Notes under the pieces: generated by a model
What the model saw: only the letters and a program-made list of their open reading frames with translations
Databases searched by the model: none
Told to the model about the DNA's origin: nothing
Made by a program: the position numbers and the translations under genes
From: Solirubrobacter phytolaccae
GTDB lineage: Bacteria; Actinomycetota; Thermoleophilia; Solirubrobacterales; Solirubrobacteraceae
Reading direction: 5' to 3'
Assembly (NCBI RefSeq): GCF_027587195.1
Contig: NZ_JAPDDP010000048.1
Coordinates: forward strand, 1-54,510
DNA length: 54,510 bases
In this document: piece by piece, positions 9,183 through 18,420 of the stretch
How the letters are laid out: each line of letters starts with the position of its first letter
Position numbering within the stretch: position 1 is the first letter of the stretch

Positions 9183-9330
9183 TGGCGGGAGGTCTATCGG
9201 GCCGGGCGGTCGTTCGCGTCGGGGATTCCCCTACGGTTTGCGCGCTTCGCATAAGGGTCGCGGTCGTCTTCGCGTCCGCATTGCGTCCAATTTCTGCGTT
9301 TCACCCGGGTGGCTGCCGACGACATAGGGC

Positions 9331-10935
9331 ATGCGCCTGTTCGTCGCGTCAGTCGTGGGTCTCTTCGCCGTAGCGTTCGCTCCCGCGAGCGCCGGCGCGG
9401 CCCAGCGGTGGGCCTCCCCCACCAGCGCGCAGACGTCCGGCGCGTGCCTCGCGGTCGACCCGTGCACCCTCTTCACCGCCCTCGACGGAGCCACGACGGG
9501 CGACGAGGTGGTGCTCGAGTCGGGCCGTTACGTGATGGCGGCGCCGCTCACGGCCCGCGCGCGGGTCACGCTGCGCGGCGCGGGCCCGGCGCGCCCGGTG
9601 ATCGTCGGGTACGAGCTCTCCGAGGACGACGCGGTGCTGACCTTCCGGACCGGCGGGACGCTGCGCCACCTCGAGATTCAGGCCGCCCGCGGCCAGCAGG
9701 ACGCGCTCGAGCTGCAGGGCGGCGTCGCCGAGGACCTCGTGCTGACCGCGGCCGGCGGCAACGGCGCGCGGATCTTCACCTCCGGTGGCGGGACCGTCGT
9801 GCGGGACGTGCTCGCGCGCTCCGCGGTCCAGAACGACAGCGACCGCGCCGCGCTGCGCCTCAAGCAGTCCGGTGGGCCGGGCGAGATCACGTTGCACAAC
9901 GTCACGGCGCTCGCGCCCGGCGCGAACGGCATCCGCTGCGAGGTCAACAACGGCACCGTGACGATCGTCAACACGCTCGCGCGCGGCGCCAAGGACATCA
10001 AGGCGGCGGCCTCCAGCCACTGCACCGCGAGCTTCTCGAACTTCCGCACGGCGCTGTCCCCCAACCTCGTCGCGGGCACGGGCAACCAGCACGGTGACCC
10101 GCTCCTCGACGCCGACGGGCACCCGCTGGTCGGCTCGCCGACGATCGACGCCGGCACCACGGATTCCTCCCTCGGCACGACCGACCTCGCGGGCTGCCCG
10201 CGGACGCTCGGCGGCGCGCCGGACATCGGCGCCTACGAGTACACGCCCGGCGCGTGCGCCGAGCCCCCGGTCGAGGAGGCGCCGCCGGTCGGGGAGGCGC
10301 CGCCGGCCGCTCCCGTTCCCCCGGTGACCGCCATCACCACGACTTCGGCGCCCGCGCCCGACACCGTCGCCGAGCTCCCGCCCGGCGTGCCCGCGCCGAC
10401 CCAGGGTTCCTCGATGGTCGTCAGCCCTCAGGGGACGGTGCGCGTCCGCCAGCCCGGCACGAACCGCTTCGTCGAGCTCGAGGCCGGCGCGCAGATCCCG
10501 CTCGGCAGCGAGATCGACGCGACCAAGGGCCGCGTCACGCTCGTCACCGCCGTCGCCGGCGGGCTGCAGGACGGCACGTTCTGGGGCGGGCGCTTCGCCG
10601 TGCGCCAGGACGCCAAGGGTGAGGGCATGACGTCGCTCGTGCTCAAGGGCGGGAGCTTCAAGGGCTGTCCGAAGACCGAGCGGGCGAGCGCGGCGGCTTC
10701 ATCCAAGAAGAAGAAGCCGGTCCGCAAGCTCTGGTCCAAGGACAAGAACGGGCGCTTCCGCACCCACGGGCACAACAGCGTCGCCACCGCGCGCGGCACC
10801 AACTGGCTGACCGAGGACACGTGCGCGGGCACCCGCACGCGCGTGCTCGAGGGCGCCGTCGCCGTCCGCAACCTGAAGACCACGCGCACCACGCTCGTCA
10901 AGGCCGGCCAGTCCTTCCTCGTGCGCCGTCGATGA
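9331..10935 (+). CDS. Secreted beta-helix protein with C-terminal FecR-type domain
   Basis: The 534-residue protein has a signal peptide at residues 1-24 (hydrophobic, ending ASAGAA). Residues about 30-290 form a right-handed beta-helix-like region ending in the choice-of-anchor-Q signature (DLAGCPRTLGG, PDIGAYEY). A Pro/Ala-rich linker at 300-345 leads to a FecR-type domain at about 350-534 (VSPQGTVRVRQPG, ARGTNWLTEDTC, VLEGAVAVRN, VKAGQSFLVR). It is probably cell-surface or extracellular. Its stop overlaps the start of the CHASE2/HD-GYP gene in ATGA, so the two are translated together. This suggests a sensory pair in which the exported FecR domain meets the extracytoplasmic CHASE2 domain. 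The sensed signal is unknown. Confidence 0.85.
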   Translation: MRLFVASVVGLFAVAFAPASAGAAQRWASPTSAQTSGACLAVDPCTLFTALDGATTGDEVVLESGRYVMAAPLTARARVTLRGAGPARPVIVGYELSEDDAVLTFRTGGTLRHLEIQAARGQQDALELQGGVAEDLVLTAAGGNGARIFTSGGGTVVRDVLARSAVQNDSDRAALRLKQSGGPGEITLHNVTALAPGANGIRCEVNNGTVTIVNTLARGAKDIKAAASSHCTASFSNFRTALSPNLVAGTGNQHGDPLLDADGHPLVGSPTIDAGTTDSSLGTTDLAGCPRTLGGAPDIGAYEYTPGACAEPPVEEAPPVGEAPPAAPVPPVTAITTTSAPAPDTVAELPPGVPAPTQGSSMVVSPQGTVRVRQPGTNRFVELEAGAQIPLGSEIDATKGRVTLVTAVAGGLQDGTFWGGRFAVRQDAKGEGMTSLVLKGGSFKGCPKTERASAAASSKKKKPVRKLWSKDKNGRFRTHGHNSVATARGTNWLTEDTCAGTRTRVLEGAVAVRNLKTTRTTLVKAGQSFLVRRR

Positions 10936-12638
10936 GCACCGCCCGCATCCGCCTCGTCCTCGTCGCCGGGCTGCTCTCCGCCGTGCTCGCGGTCGCCGCG
11001 CTGCTCTCCGGCGTGTTCGGGGACCTCGAGCACACCACCGTCGATCAGCGCTTCCGCGTGCGTGGCGCCGAGCCGGAACGCCAGCTGGTCGTGGTCGCGG
11101 TCGACGACGTCACCTTCTCCGAGCTGGGCGAGGCGTGGCCACTCCCCCGTTCGCTGTACGGCAAGGCCGTGGACGAGCTGCACGACGCGGGCGCCCGCGA
11201 GATCGTCCTCGACGTCCAGTTCACCGAACCGACCGAGGAGCGCGAGGACATGGCGCTCTACGAGGCGATCGAGCGCGCCGGCGGCGCCGTCATGGCCACG
11301 ACCGAGAGCGACGGGCACGGCCACACGAACGTGCTCGGCGGGGACGAGAATCTTGCCGCGATCGGCGCGCAGGCCGGCGCCAGCAACCTGCCGGGCGAGC
11401 GTGAGGGCGTGCTCCGCCGGTTCGCCCACGACGTCGTCGGGCTCAAGACGCTCGCGGTCGTCGTCGCCGAGCGTCAGGGCCGACCGGTCGACGAGGGTCG
11501 GTTCCCCGCCGATGGCGCGTACATCGACTTCGCCGGGCCGCCCGGCACGGTCCCGACCTATTCGCTGTCGGCCCTGTTGGCGGGCGACGTCCCGGCTTCC
11601 GCCCTGCGCGGCAAGACGGTCGTGATCGGCGCCGGTGCTCCGACCCTGCAGGACCAGCAGGTCACGGCCGCTTCCGACGAGCCGATGTCCGGTCCGGAGA
11701 TCCAGGCGAACGCGATCTCCACCCAGCTGCGTGACCAGCCGCTGCGTGACGCGCCGATCTTGCTCGGCGTGTTGGCGACCGCGCTGATGGCGTTCATGCT
11801 GCCGCTGCTCGCGCTTCGTTTGAGGCCGCTGCTCGCCGCGCTCGCCGGCCCGGTCATCGGCATCGCCTACGTGGGCATCGCGCAGCTCGCGTTCAACGGG
11901 GGCATGGTCCTGCCGGTGGTCGCGCCCTTGTTCGGGCTCGCGTTCGCGACCGTGGCGACCGTCGCCGCCTCCCACCTGCTCGAGACGCTCGCCCGTCAGC
12001 GCATGGGCGTGCGCAACGTCGAGCTGCGCCAGGAAGTGGCCGACGCCGAGCTGGAGATCATCGAGCGCCTCGGCCGAGCGGTCGAGTCGCGCGACGAGGA
12101 GACCGGCGACCACATCGACCGCATCGGCGACCTCGCCCACTCGTTGGGGTTGGCCGCGGGTCTCGATGTGGAGACGGCCGAGCGCCTGCGACGGGCCAGC
12201 GCCATGCACGACGTCGGCAAGGTCGCGATCCCCGACAGCATCCTGCGCAAGCCCGGTCGTCTGACCGACGAGGAGCGCGCCGTCATGCAGACCCACACGA
12301 CGATCGGCGCCGGGCTTCTGGCCGGCTCCCGTTCCCCGCTGGTGCAGATGGCCGAGGTGATCGCCTTGACGCACCACGAGCGCTGGGACGGCAGCGGCTA
12401 CCCGAACGGGATAGCGGGCGAGGACATACCCTTCATGGGCCGGATCACCGCGATCTGCGACGTCTTCGACGCGTTGATTTCACCGCGCGTGTACAAGAAC
12501 GCCTGGACCGTCGAGGACGCGCTGGACGAGATCGAGCGCGAGAGCGGGCATCACTTCGACCCGGAGTTGGCGACGCTCTTCCTCGCGCTGCACCGGGGTG
12601 CTGCTACGGAATCAGGGCGCCTGCGGCAGCTTGTGTGA
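10932..12638 (+). CDS. CHASE2-domain transmembrane receptor with HD-GYP phosphodiesterase output
   Basis: The 568-residue protein has a first helix at residues about 5-27, an extracytoplasmic CHASE2 domain at 30-270 (LVVVAVDDVTFSELG, AREIVLDVQF, ALRGKTVVIGAG), then three closely spaced helices at about 275-350, a short coiled coil, and a C-terminal HD-GYP domain. The catalytic motifs are intact: AMHDVGKVAIPDSIL and HHERWDGSGYPNG. HD-GYP proteins hydrolyse cyclic di-GMP, so this is a membrane sensor that lowers the second messenger. The start ATG at 10932 lies in the ATGA overlap with the FecR gene. The final 27 nt overlap the convergent exonuclease gene. Confidence 0.9.
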   Translation: MSTARIRLVLVAGLLSAVLAVAALLSGVFGDLEHTTVDQRFRVRGAEPERQLVVVAVDDVTFSELGEAWPLPRSLYGKAVDELHDAGAREIVLDVQFTEPTEEREDMALYEAIERAGGAVMATTESDGHGHTNVLGGDENLAAIGAQAGASNLPGEREGVLRRFAHDVVGLKTLAVVVAERQGRPVDEGRFPADGAYIDFAGPPGTVPTYSLSALLAGDVPASALRGKTVVIGAGAPTLQDQQVTAASDEPMSGPEIQANAISTQLRDQPLRDAPILLGVLATALMAFMLPLLALRLRPLLAALAGPVIGIAYVGIAQLAFNGGMVLPVVAPLFGLAFATVATVAASHLLETLARQRMGVRNVELRQEVADAELEIIERLGRAVESRDEETGDHIDRIGDLAHSLGLAAGLDVETAERLRRASAMHDVGKVAIPDSILRKPGRLTDEERAVMQTHTTIGAGLLAGSRSPLVQMAEVIALTHHERWDGSGYPNGIAGEDIPFMGRITAICDVFDALISPRVYKNAWTVEDALDEIERESGHHFDPELATLFLALHRGAATESGRLRQLV

Positions 12639-13478
12639 CCCGCGCTTGGCGGGCTTCGCCGAAGGCGGCGGCACCATCGGGCCGATGTCGCCGTCGGGCG
12701 CCTCGTCCAGGTCGAGGATCACGGGTGCGTGGTCGCTCGGACCGGACCCCTTACGTGCGAGTCGATCCACCCAGGCGGCTTTGCGGCGCTCCGCCACTGG
12801 CTCGCTCGCGAGGATCAGGTCGATCCGCATGCCCAGGTCCTTGTGGAACATGCCGGCCCGATAGTCCCAGTACGTGAACACGCGTTCCTCGGGCCAGCGT
12901 TCCCTGACCACGTCGCGGAGCGCCTTGGCGTCTTGGAGTGCGGTCAGCGCGTTCCGCTCCGCGGGCGTCACGTGCGTCGAGCCGACGTACGCCTCGGGGT
13001 CGAACACGTCCTCGTCCGTCGGAGCGATGTTCACGTCTCCGAGCACGATGGCCGCGTCGGGTCCGCTCGCGACCATCTCTTTGAGCGCTTCGAGCCACTT
13101 GAGCTTGTACTCGTAGTGCTCCGAATCGGGCTGGCGCCCGTTCGGGACGTACACGCACGTGGTCCTGATGCCGCCGGTCGTGGCCGTGACGGCGCGCGCC
13201 TCCTGATGCGGGAATCCAGGGCCGTTTGGAATGCCCTTGACGACGTCGTCGAGGCCGACCTTGGAGAGGATCGCGACGCCGTTCCACGCCGCCTCCCCAT
13301 GAGCCGCAACCTCGTACCCACGCGCGCTGAGCTCGTCGCTGAGGAGGTCCGTGAAGGCCTCGTCGGTGAGCTTCGTCTCCTGCAGACACACCACGTCGGG
13401 CTTGCGCTCGTCCAACCACGGCAGCAGCCGAGGCACCCGCTGCTTGACCGAGTTCACGTTCCAGGTCGCGATTCGCAC
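12612..13478 (-). CDS. xthA: Exodeoxyribonuclease III / AP endonuclease
   Basis: The 288-residue protein is a complete exonuclease III. Visible catalytic blocks are MRIATWNVNSVKQR at the N-terminus, LQETKL with the metal-binding Glu, YVPNGR, LGDVNIAP with the Asp-Asn pair, LRDVVRERWPEE, and the C-terminal SDHAPVILDL with the catalytic Asp-His. It removes 3' blocks and cuts at abasic sites in base-excision repair. The family is usually about 260-270 residues; here a Pro/Lys-rich tail of about 25 residues is added after the last strand. It marks the last clearly housekeeping gene before the accessory region. Confidence 0.95.
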   Translation of the reverse strand: MRIATWNVNSVKQRVPRLLPWLDERKPDVVCLQETKLTDEAFTDLLSDELSARGYEVAAHGEAAWNGVAILSKVGLDDVVKGIPNGPGFPHQEARAVTATTGGIRTTCVYVPNGRQPDSEHYEYKLKWLEALKEMVASGPDAAIVLGDVNIAPTDEDVFDPEAYVGSTHVTPAERNALTALQDAKALRDVVRERWPEERVFTYWDYRAGMFHKDLGMRIDLILASEPVAERRKAAWVDRLARKGSGPSDHAPVILDLDEAPDGDIGPMVPPPSAKPAKRGSHKLPQAP

Positions 13479-14021
13479 GTCCTTCAGCCTACGGCGGACG
13501 TCTGACGAGTAGACCTTTGCCGTGCGAGTCGGCCCGCGTCGGCACCTCCCTGCGCTCGCCCCCGAACCCTTGTCGGCGGGCTGTCTGGTTTGCGGGGCTC
13601 TTAAGTGCGCTGGGAGGTACCGCCGCGTGCCGCCCAGAATCGTGGGCTGGCGAACGTGGCGCCTTCTCTTTGACGGGGCGTGCGGAGGGAGGCTCCGAAA
13701 GATGCCGTGGCCTTTCGCCTCCTTGGCTTCCCGGAGATCAAGTCAGCCCCCCGCTTGATCGCCACGGCGTCCCTCCGGAACCTGACCCTCGGGCGGGCAT
13801 TCCCTGACATCTCCGGTCCTTCGGAGCACTCGAGCGCGCCCCTGGTGGCATAGACCCAAGCTGGCAGGCACCGGCGCTACGACACGGGCCCGCCTCGCGC
13901 AGATGAGCGGTCGGGACGTTGCGCCAAGTCGAGTGCGACGACGCGGCGGCCACTGTCGCTATCACGCGAAAGGAGCAGTGCGACCGTACGCACGCCCGGC
14001 GTCGAAGCGTGAATCAGATCG
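13479..14021. other. Gene-poor junction between xthA and the accessory region
   Basis: I see no convincing coding frame, tRNA, or terminator hairpin with a T-run in these 543 bases. Short open frames on both strands lack family features and have compositions typical of random high-GC frames. The stretch sits at the left edge of the accessory island, where an insertion boundary would be expected, but no repeat matching the right side was found by eye. Confidence 0.4.
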
Positions 14022-16034
14022 CTAGGCGGCGTGACGCTTGACAAGCGGAATGATCTCCGCCAGCGCCGGTTCGCTGGATTTGACCTTAGGCCCTTCCCGG
14101 GTCCAGCCTTCAAAGTCGTGGACAATCGTCTTGTCGCCGGGCTCGCGCGGCGCCAACTTGCGTGCGAGGATGTCCGCGTATCGCCGATCGTGAGTTGTGA
14201 CGATCAGCTGTCGTCTCCCGCGGAGTCGGCGAAACAGGTCTCCGAAACCGAGCACCGCGACGGTGTCGAGGGACTGCAGCGGATCGTCGAGAATAAGGAA
14301 TGGCAGCATCGCGTCGTGAGCGTTGAGCGCCATCCCGAGGAAGTACGAGAGCGCGACGACGTTCACCTGTCCCTCGCTGAAAACAAGCAGTGGGTTGGCT
14401 TCGAGTTCACGAATTGGGTCGTACACGACGGGCTTGACCTGATTCGCCTTTCTGAAGACATCCTGTCGCGAGCGCAGCTCAGTGAACGCCGGATTTGGAT
14501 TCAAGCGGTCGAAGACTTCGGCGAAGCTTGGCTGTAGCTTCGCAAGCGCGCCGGCGATGATCCGTTCAGCGGCCGCGTGGGCACTGTCGTCGAGCGCCTT
14601 GGCGCTCTCGTAGCTGCGGTCGAGAGCCGAGAGCTCTGTAGTCATCGCGGCCAACTCGGTTTCGAGCGCGTTGGCCTCGGCGTCTAGCCGCTCTAGGTGA
14701 GCCGCGGCACTAGCCTGCCGCAGTTCGCGCCAAAGGATTCGCGACTCTCCAAGTGTTCGCTCGAAGCCGTCGACGGCGGATTGAAGCTCATCGGGATCGT
14801 CCGGAACCTCGGCGAGCCGCATCCCGCTCTCGGCGGCGACGGCTTCGCGAAGCGCGGCGCGCGCCGTCGCAGTCTCGTGAGCGATGCGCTGTGCCTCTTC
14901 GAGCCCCAGACGCGCGGCGGACAGCCGTGACGACGACGAGGCAAGTGCGTCATTCGCCTCCTGTACAGCCGACACCAACTCGCTTGACATGGCGACGGTC
15001 TCCCGAAGACGGTCGGCGAGCGTTGTTCGGTCGACGGACTGACCGCACACAGGACAGGTGTCGTCGGCAAGCAGCGAGAGCGCCGCTTCGGCGAGTCGTA
15101 TTGCAGCGGGACCGCGGCGGGTTGCCTCGTCGAGGCGTTCGCGGGCTTCCGTGACCTCGCGCTCGATCGACTCGATGCCGGCCGCGTCCACCGCTGGGGC
15201 ACGCGTGCCCTTGACCCGCAGGTCACGCAGCACCACGAGCGCCTCGCTGACGTTTCGGAGCGCGCGGCCGAACGCTGTGACGTCCGTTGCTGTAGGGACG
15301 TCGTAGACAAAACCTCGCGGAAGCTTCCGGCTCAGCCGATCAAGCGACGCGCGAACGGCATCATCGCCGGATGTCGCCGGAACCTCCGCTCGGGCAACCC
15401 GCGCACGCTCAACCGCTTCCTGACGGCGATGCTTGAGTGCTTCGAAGGCACGGTTGGAGGCTGTCCGCCGTGTGAGGAGATCACGCGCGGCCTGCTTCGT
15501 CGCGGATGAGAACGCAGTGACCCGCTCCAGGCCCACGATGGCGGCAATCCGGTCGTGCATCGCCGCCCCAGCGTCAAGCGTCGCACGCACGGCGTCTTGG
15601 CGGAGGATCCCCCACGTGTTCACGCTGACGGCGAGCGCTTCCGCGTCAGTGTGCCCGAACACCTCCGCCAGAATCCGTTCTGCCCCGGGCTGCTGCCGAC
15701 CATTGCGCACGGCGGTGAGCGTCGACGCGCGGTGTCTACCGGATCGAGTGAACACATACGGCTCGTCGTCGGCGGTTAACTCGATCACCACGCGGGCCTC
15801 ACCGCCGGCGTACCGACTCACAACCGGATCGTGGTCCTTCCGCATCCCTTTTACCCGCTGGTCGAGGTACTCGAGGTCGCCCGACAGGAGCCACAGGAAC
15901 CCGTCGACGAGGGATGTCTTGCCCGATCCGTTGTTCCCGCGCACGAGCACGACGTCGGCGTCGAGGTCGAGCGACTGCGCGCGGGTGAATCCTCGGAACC
16001 CTTCGAGTTGGATGGACGTGAACTGAACGGACAT
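14022..16034 (-). CDS. SMC/Rad50-like ABC ATPase, LmuB-like component of a Lamassu-type system
   Basis: This 670-residue protein has the Walker A motif GNNGSGKT at residues 33-40. A helical, coiled-coil-forming middle about 180-540 is interrupted by a zinc-hook motif CPVCGQ (Cys 327 and 330), and the C-terminal ATPase half carries a signature-like FSEGQVNV, Walker B FLILDDPLQSLD and the switch THDRR. This is the Rad50/SbcC/RecF plan with short arms, as in LmuB of Lamassu and the ABC ATPase of ABC three-component systems. It is the last gene of a coupled operon, its ATG overlapping the previous stop as TGATG. The likely role is to sense foreign DNA structure and release the SIR2 effector. The role is inferred from family and context. 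Confidence 0.85.
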   Translation of the reverse strand: MSVQFTSIQLEGFRGFTRAQSLDLDADVVLVRGNNGSGKTSLVDGFLWLLSGDLEYLDQRVKGMRKDHDPVVSRYAGGEARVVIELTADDEPYVFTRSGRHRASTLTAVRNGRQQPGAERILAEVFGHTDAEALAVSVNTWGILRQDAVRATLDAGAAMHDRIAAIVGLERVTAFSSATKQAARDLLTRRTASNRAFEALKHRRQEAVERARVARAEVPATSGDDAVRASLDRLSRKLPRGFVYDVPTATDVTAFGRALRNVSEALVVLRDLRVKGTRAPAVDAAGIESIEREVTEARERLDEATRRGPAAIRLAEAALSLLADDTCPVCGQSVDRTTLADRLRETVAMSSELVSAVQEANDALASSSSRLSAARLGLEEAQRIAHETATARAALREAVAAESGMRLAEVPDDPDELQSAVDGFERTLGESRILWRELRQASAAAHLERLDAEANALETELAAMTTELSALDRSYESAKALDDSAHAAAERIIAGALAKLQPSFAEVFDRLNPNPAFTELRSRQDVFRKANQVKPVVYDPIRELEANPLLVFSEGQVNVVALSYFLGMALNAHDAMLPFLILDDPLQSLDTVAVLGFGDLFRRLRGRRQLIVTTHDRRYADILARKLAPREPGDKTIVHDFEGWTREGPKVKSSEPALAEIIPLVKRHAA

Positions 16035-16570
16035 CAGGGGATTTTCACCTCGCCGGTTGCCTCGAACGAGCGCATCGCGGCCTTGACTAGAGCCTCGTCT
16101 TGCCCGTCTGCAAGCAGGGCCTGGCGCACCGCGTCGAGCGGGTTCTCGAGGCTGATGCTCTCCGTCGCGCGCAGGGGCAGCAATGGGAGCAACGCTCGCG
16201 TGACTGCCTCGTCTTCTTCGATCGCGGGTCCCGCAAGGATGAGTTTGCGCGCATACCGCGTGTCGTGCTCAAGCTGTTCCCGGATGAGATCGTTCGCAGC
16301 GTCAGCCGCCGTCCGGATCGCGACGATGACGTAGAGGTCCCAGCTTCGCGGAGATGGTTCGCGACCGGCGATCTCGGTGAGAGTCGCCTGCGCGTCTTCA
16401 ACCGTCTGAACGACGGTGTCCCACTCTGCCTCGGTGACGAGCACAAGCGCGTGTGGGGTTTCGGCCAGGAGCGTTGCGCCGAGCCTCTGCAGCGCACGCG
16501 TCTCGACAGCGAAGCCTCCTGTCTCAAGAACCCGACCGATTGATGCAAGTTCTTCCCGCAGCTTGTTCAT
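16034..16570 (-). CDS. Small helical protein, probable LmuC-like middle component
   Basis: The 178-residue soluble protein is rich in helices and acidic residues (REELASIGRVLETGGFAVET, WDTVVQTVEDAQATLTEIAG, DLYVIVAIRTAADAANDLI) and has no recognised enzymatic motif. Its identification rests on position: it lies between the SIR2 gene, which it overlaps by 4 nt (ATGA), and the SMC-like gene, which it overlaps by 1 nt (TGATG). In Lamassu and ABC three-component systems a small poorly conserved middle protein links effector and SMC ATPase, and this order and size match. The terminal motif LVKAAMRSFEATGEVKIP follows a possible small partner-binding helix. No function can be read from sequence alone. 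Confidence 0.7.
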   Translation of the reverse strand: MNKLREELASIGRVLETGGFAVETRALQRLGATLLAETPHALVLVTEAEWDTVVQTVEDAQATLTEIAGREPSPRSWDLYVIVAIRTAADAANDLIREQLEHDTRYARKLILAGPAIEEDEAVTRALLPLLPLRATESISLENPLDAVRQALLADGQDEALVKAAMRSFEATGEVKIP

Positions 16571-18093
16571 GCCGCTAGCGCCCCTGCCACAGCGTCTTCG
16601 GCACGCACCAGGCGAACGTCCCCGACAGTCTCGCTTCCAACGTCGCCGACGGCGACGTCTTCCGCCGCAATGTCGGGCGGAGCGCTGGGTGACGGAAAGC
16701 TGCCGCGACCGCCGTGAACCACCGCAGCAACGGATAGGCCTGGCCGAAGACGACCCACGTTTCGACCACGCCGTACGCGCTCGCGCACCTTCCGATCGAT
16801 ATCTGCGAATGTCAACTCAGGCATAGACGCGATCTCGAGATACCGGTACTCCGACCGCACCGTCAGATGCTCTTCGCCGCCGGTGACGTGAACCGTTCCT
16901 CCGTCGTGGGAGGCCATCAGCGACACCGCCATCAACGTTTCGCGGCCGCGCTCGTCCAGCACGAACGCACGGCCGTCTTGATCCGATGTCACCCCGTCAC
17001 GCCACCACCGGAGAATGCCGTTCGCGGGGGCCTGTTCGAACGCGGCACGCACGGTCTCAAAGCCAGCAAGCATGCGCTTCGTCCACTCCGCCTCGTCCAC
17101 CAACTCGCGAACAGCGGCTCCGGTCCTCGACAATGCGTCGGCCACCAGCGCGCGGAGGAGATCATCGAGAAATGCGTCGGCACCCATCACAATCTCGACG
17201 TCGGCCGCCGCTTCGCCCAATGTCTTCTTCCAAGCATCCGACACGCCGAACAGGTCGACCACTCGTACGGTGGCACCGTCGAGCGCCCACAACTCGACGA
17301 TGTCCTTGATGGGCTCGGTGACGTACATGCCGACTGTTCCGAGGCCGAGGAACACCACCATGCCGGCGGCGACGGCGCGCGCAACCTCAGCCTTCGCCCA
17401 GCCTTGCGGCGCGTCGACCTCGGCTTTCGTGACCGCGAGCGTTTGCGGTCGTTTCGCACATCCGTGGACCTTGTAGAGCCGCAGCGCCTGGCGAGGTTGA
17501 AGGCGTTCCTGTTGGCTGGCGACCGCTTCAATCTCGAGGTCGATTCGGCGCGCCGCATTCTCGATTCCGCGATCCCAATTGACCGACACGCCGGTAATGA
17601 CGCCTTCGCGCATGAGGAGTGCAACAGCCTGATGTCCATAGTTGGGCTCCATGGTTCGGAACTCCGCGGCTTCGGAGGCTCGAACCTTGAAATCCGCCAT
17701 GCGACCGGGCGCCTCACGCGCCACTCGGGCCGCAAGCGATTCGAGATCAGGCTCAGTGACGTCCGTTGTCCGCGCGTTGACAAGCTCCGCGACGAAAGGT
17801 CTGAGCTTGTCGGCAACTTGTGTGCCCTTCGGCCCGCAGGACGGATGCGCGATACTCAGCCCAGCGCCCATGTAGAACACCACCGGTTGGTCCTGCGCCG
17901 CCCGAAGGATCTCGTAGATCGAGACATCCGGTGGAACCGAGAGCGGTTCCGGAGAATGGCGGGATGACGGCGGTCGGCTCGGCGTGGCGGCGTTCTGCGG
18001 AGGGTTGTCCGGTGCAACCTTCCTGCTCAACGGGGAAGTGGGCGTACCCTTAGCGTTCTCCGCTCGTCCATCGCTCGACCGTACCGAATCCAT
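16567..18093 (-). CDS. SIR2-domain protein, predicted NAD-consuming effector (LmuA-like)
   Basis: This 508-residue protein is the first gene of the operon. Residues 1-55 are a Pro/Ser-rich disordered leader. A SIR2-like Rossmann domain spans about 58-325, with FYMGAGLS (GAG motif, residues 76-80), SVNWDRG (catalytic-type Asn 172), LYKVHG (catalytic-type His 210) and a nucleotide-binding-like VVFLGLGTVGMYV. These residues match the Asn/His pair used by defence SIR2 NADases such as ThsA, so activity looks intact. The remaining 180 or so residues match nothing I know and may dock the small protein or SMC. ATG 18093 has an AAAGGG element about 11 nt upstream. The predicted outcome is abortive infection by NAD depletion (inference). 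Confidence 0.82.
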   Translation of the reverse strand: MDSVRSSDGRAENAKGTPTSPLSRKVAPDNPPQNAATPSRPPSSRHSPEPLSVPPDVSIYEILRAAQDQPVVFYMGAGLSIAHPSCGPKGTQVADKLRPFVAELVNARTTDVTEPDLESLAARVAREAPGRMADFKVRASEAAEFRTMEPNYGHQAVALLMREGVITGVSVNWDRGIENAARRIDLEIEAVASQQERLQPRQALRLYKVHGCAKRPQTLAVTKAEVDAPQGWAKAEVARAVAAGMVVFLGLGTVGMYVTEPIKDIVELWALDGATVRVVDLFGVSDAWKKTLGEAAADVEIVMGADAFLDDLLRALVADALSRTGAAVRELVDEAEWTKRMLAGFETVRAAFEQAPANGILRWWRDGVTSDQDGRAFVLDERGRETLMAVSLMASHDGGTVHVTGGEEHLTVRSEYRYLEIASMPELTFADIDRKVRERVRRGRNVGRLRPGLSVAAVVHGGRGSFPSPSAPPDIAAEDVAVGDVGSETVGDVRLVRAEDAVAGALAA

Positions 18094-18420
18094 GGCCGCG
18101 CAACCCTTTCAGATCGGGCATGGGAACTGCAACCTCGTGCTCCGAACGGCGACGCATGCCGCGACGTTCCGAACGGACCGAGCCCACAACGCCCTGCACC
18201 TCCCGCGCGAACGGAGCTGTCTCAGACCTGTCGTGTGCGAGCCGCTGGATGTACGTCGTCTTGAGGCGCCCCCGCGTTATGCGACCTCACCTCCGACCAC
18301 GCGCAAGGACAGATGCTGCGCGAGCGGCCGCCCGAGCGATACCGTCGCTCTGGTGCACGCAACCGGATCATTTCGTTGGTCGCTGGAATCGCATTGACCG
18401 ATCACCCTTTGCGCGTCGCC
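18094..18420. promoter_or_regulatory. Divergent intergenic region between the SIR2 operon and the DUF6602 gene
   Basis: About 330 bases separate the two outward-facing genes and should hold both promoters. The nonamer TCCGAACGG occurs twice within about 40 bases (near 18137 and 18166), a possible regulator site. I cannot identify -35/-10 boxes with confidence. If the DUF6602 gene starts at its upstream ATG 18313, which has AAGGA just before it, this region shrinks to about 220 bases. Confidence 0.35.
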
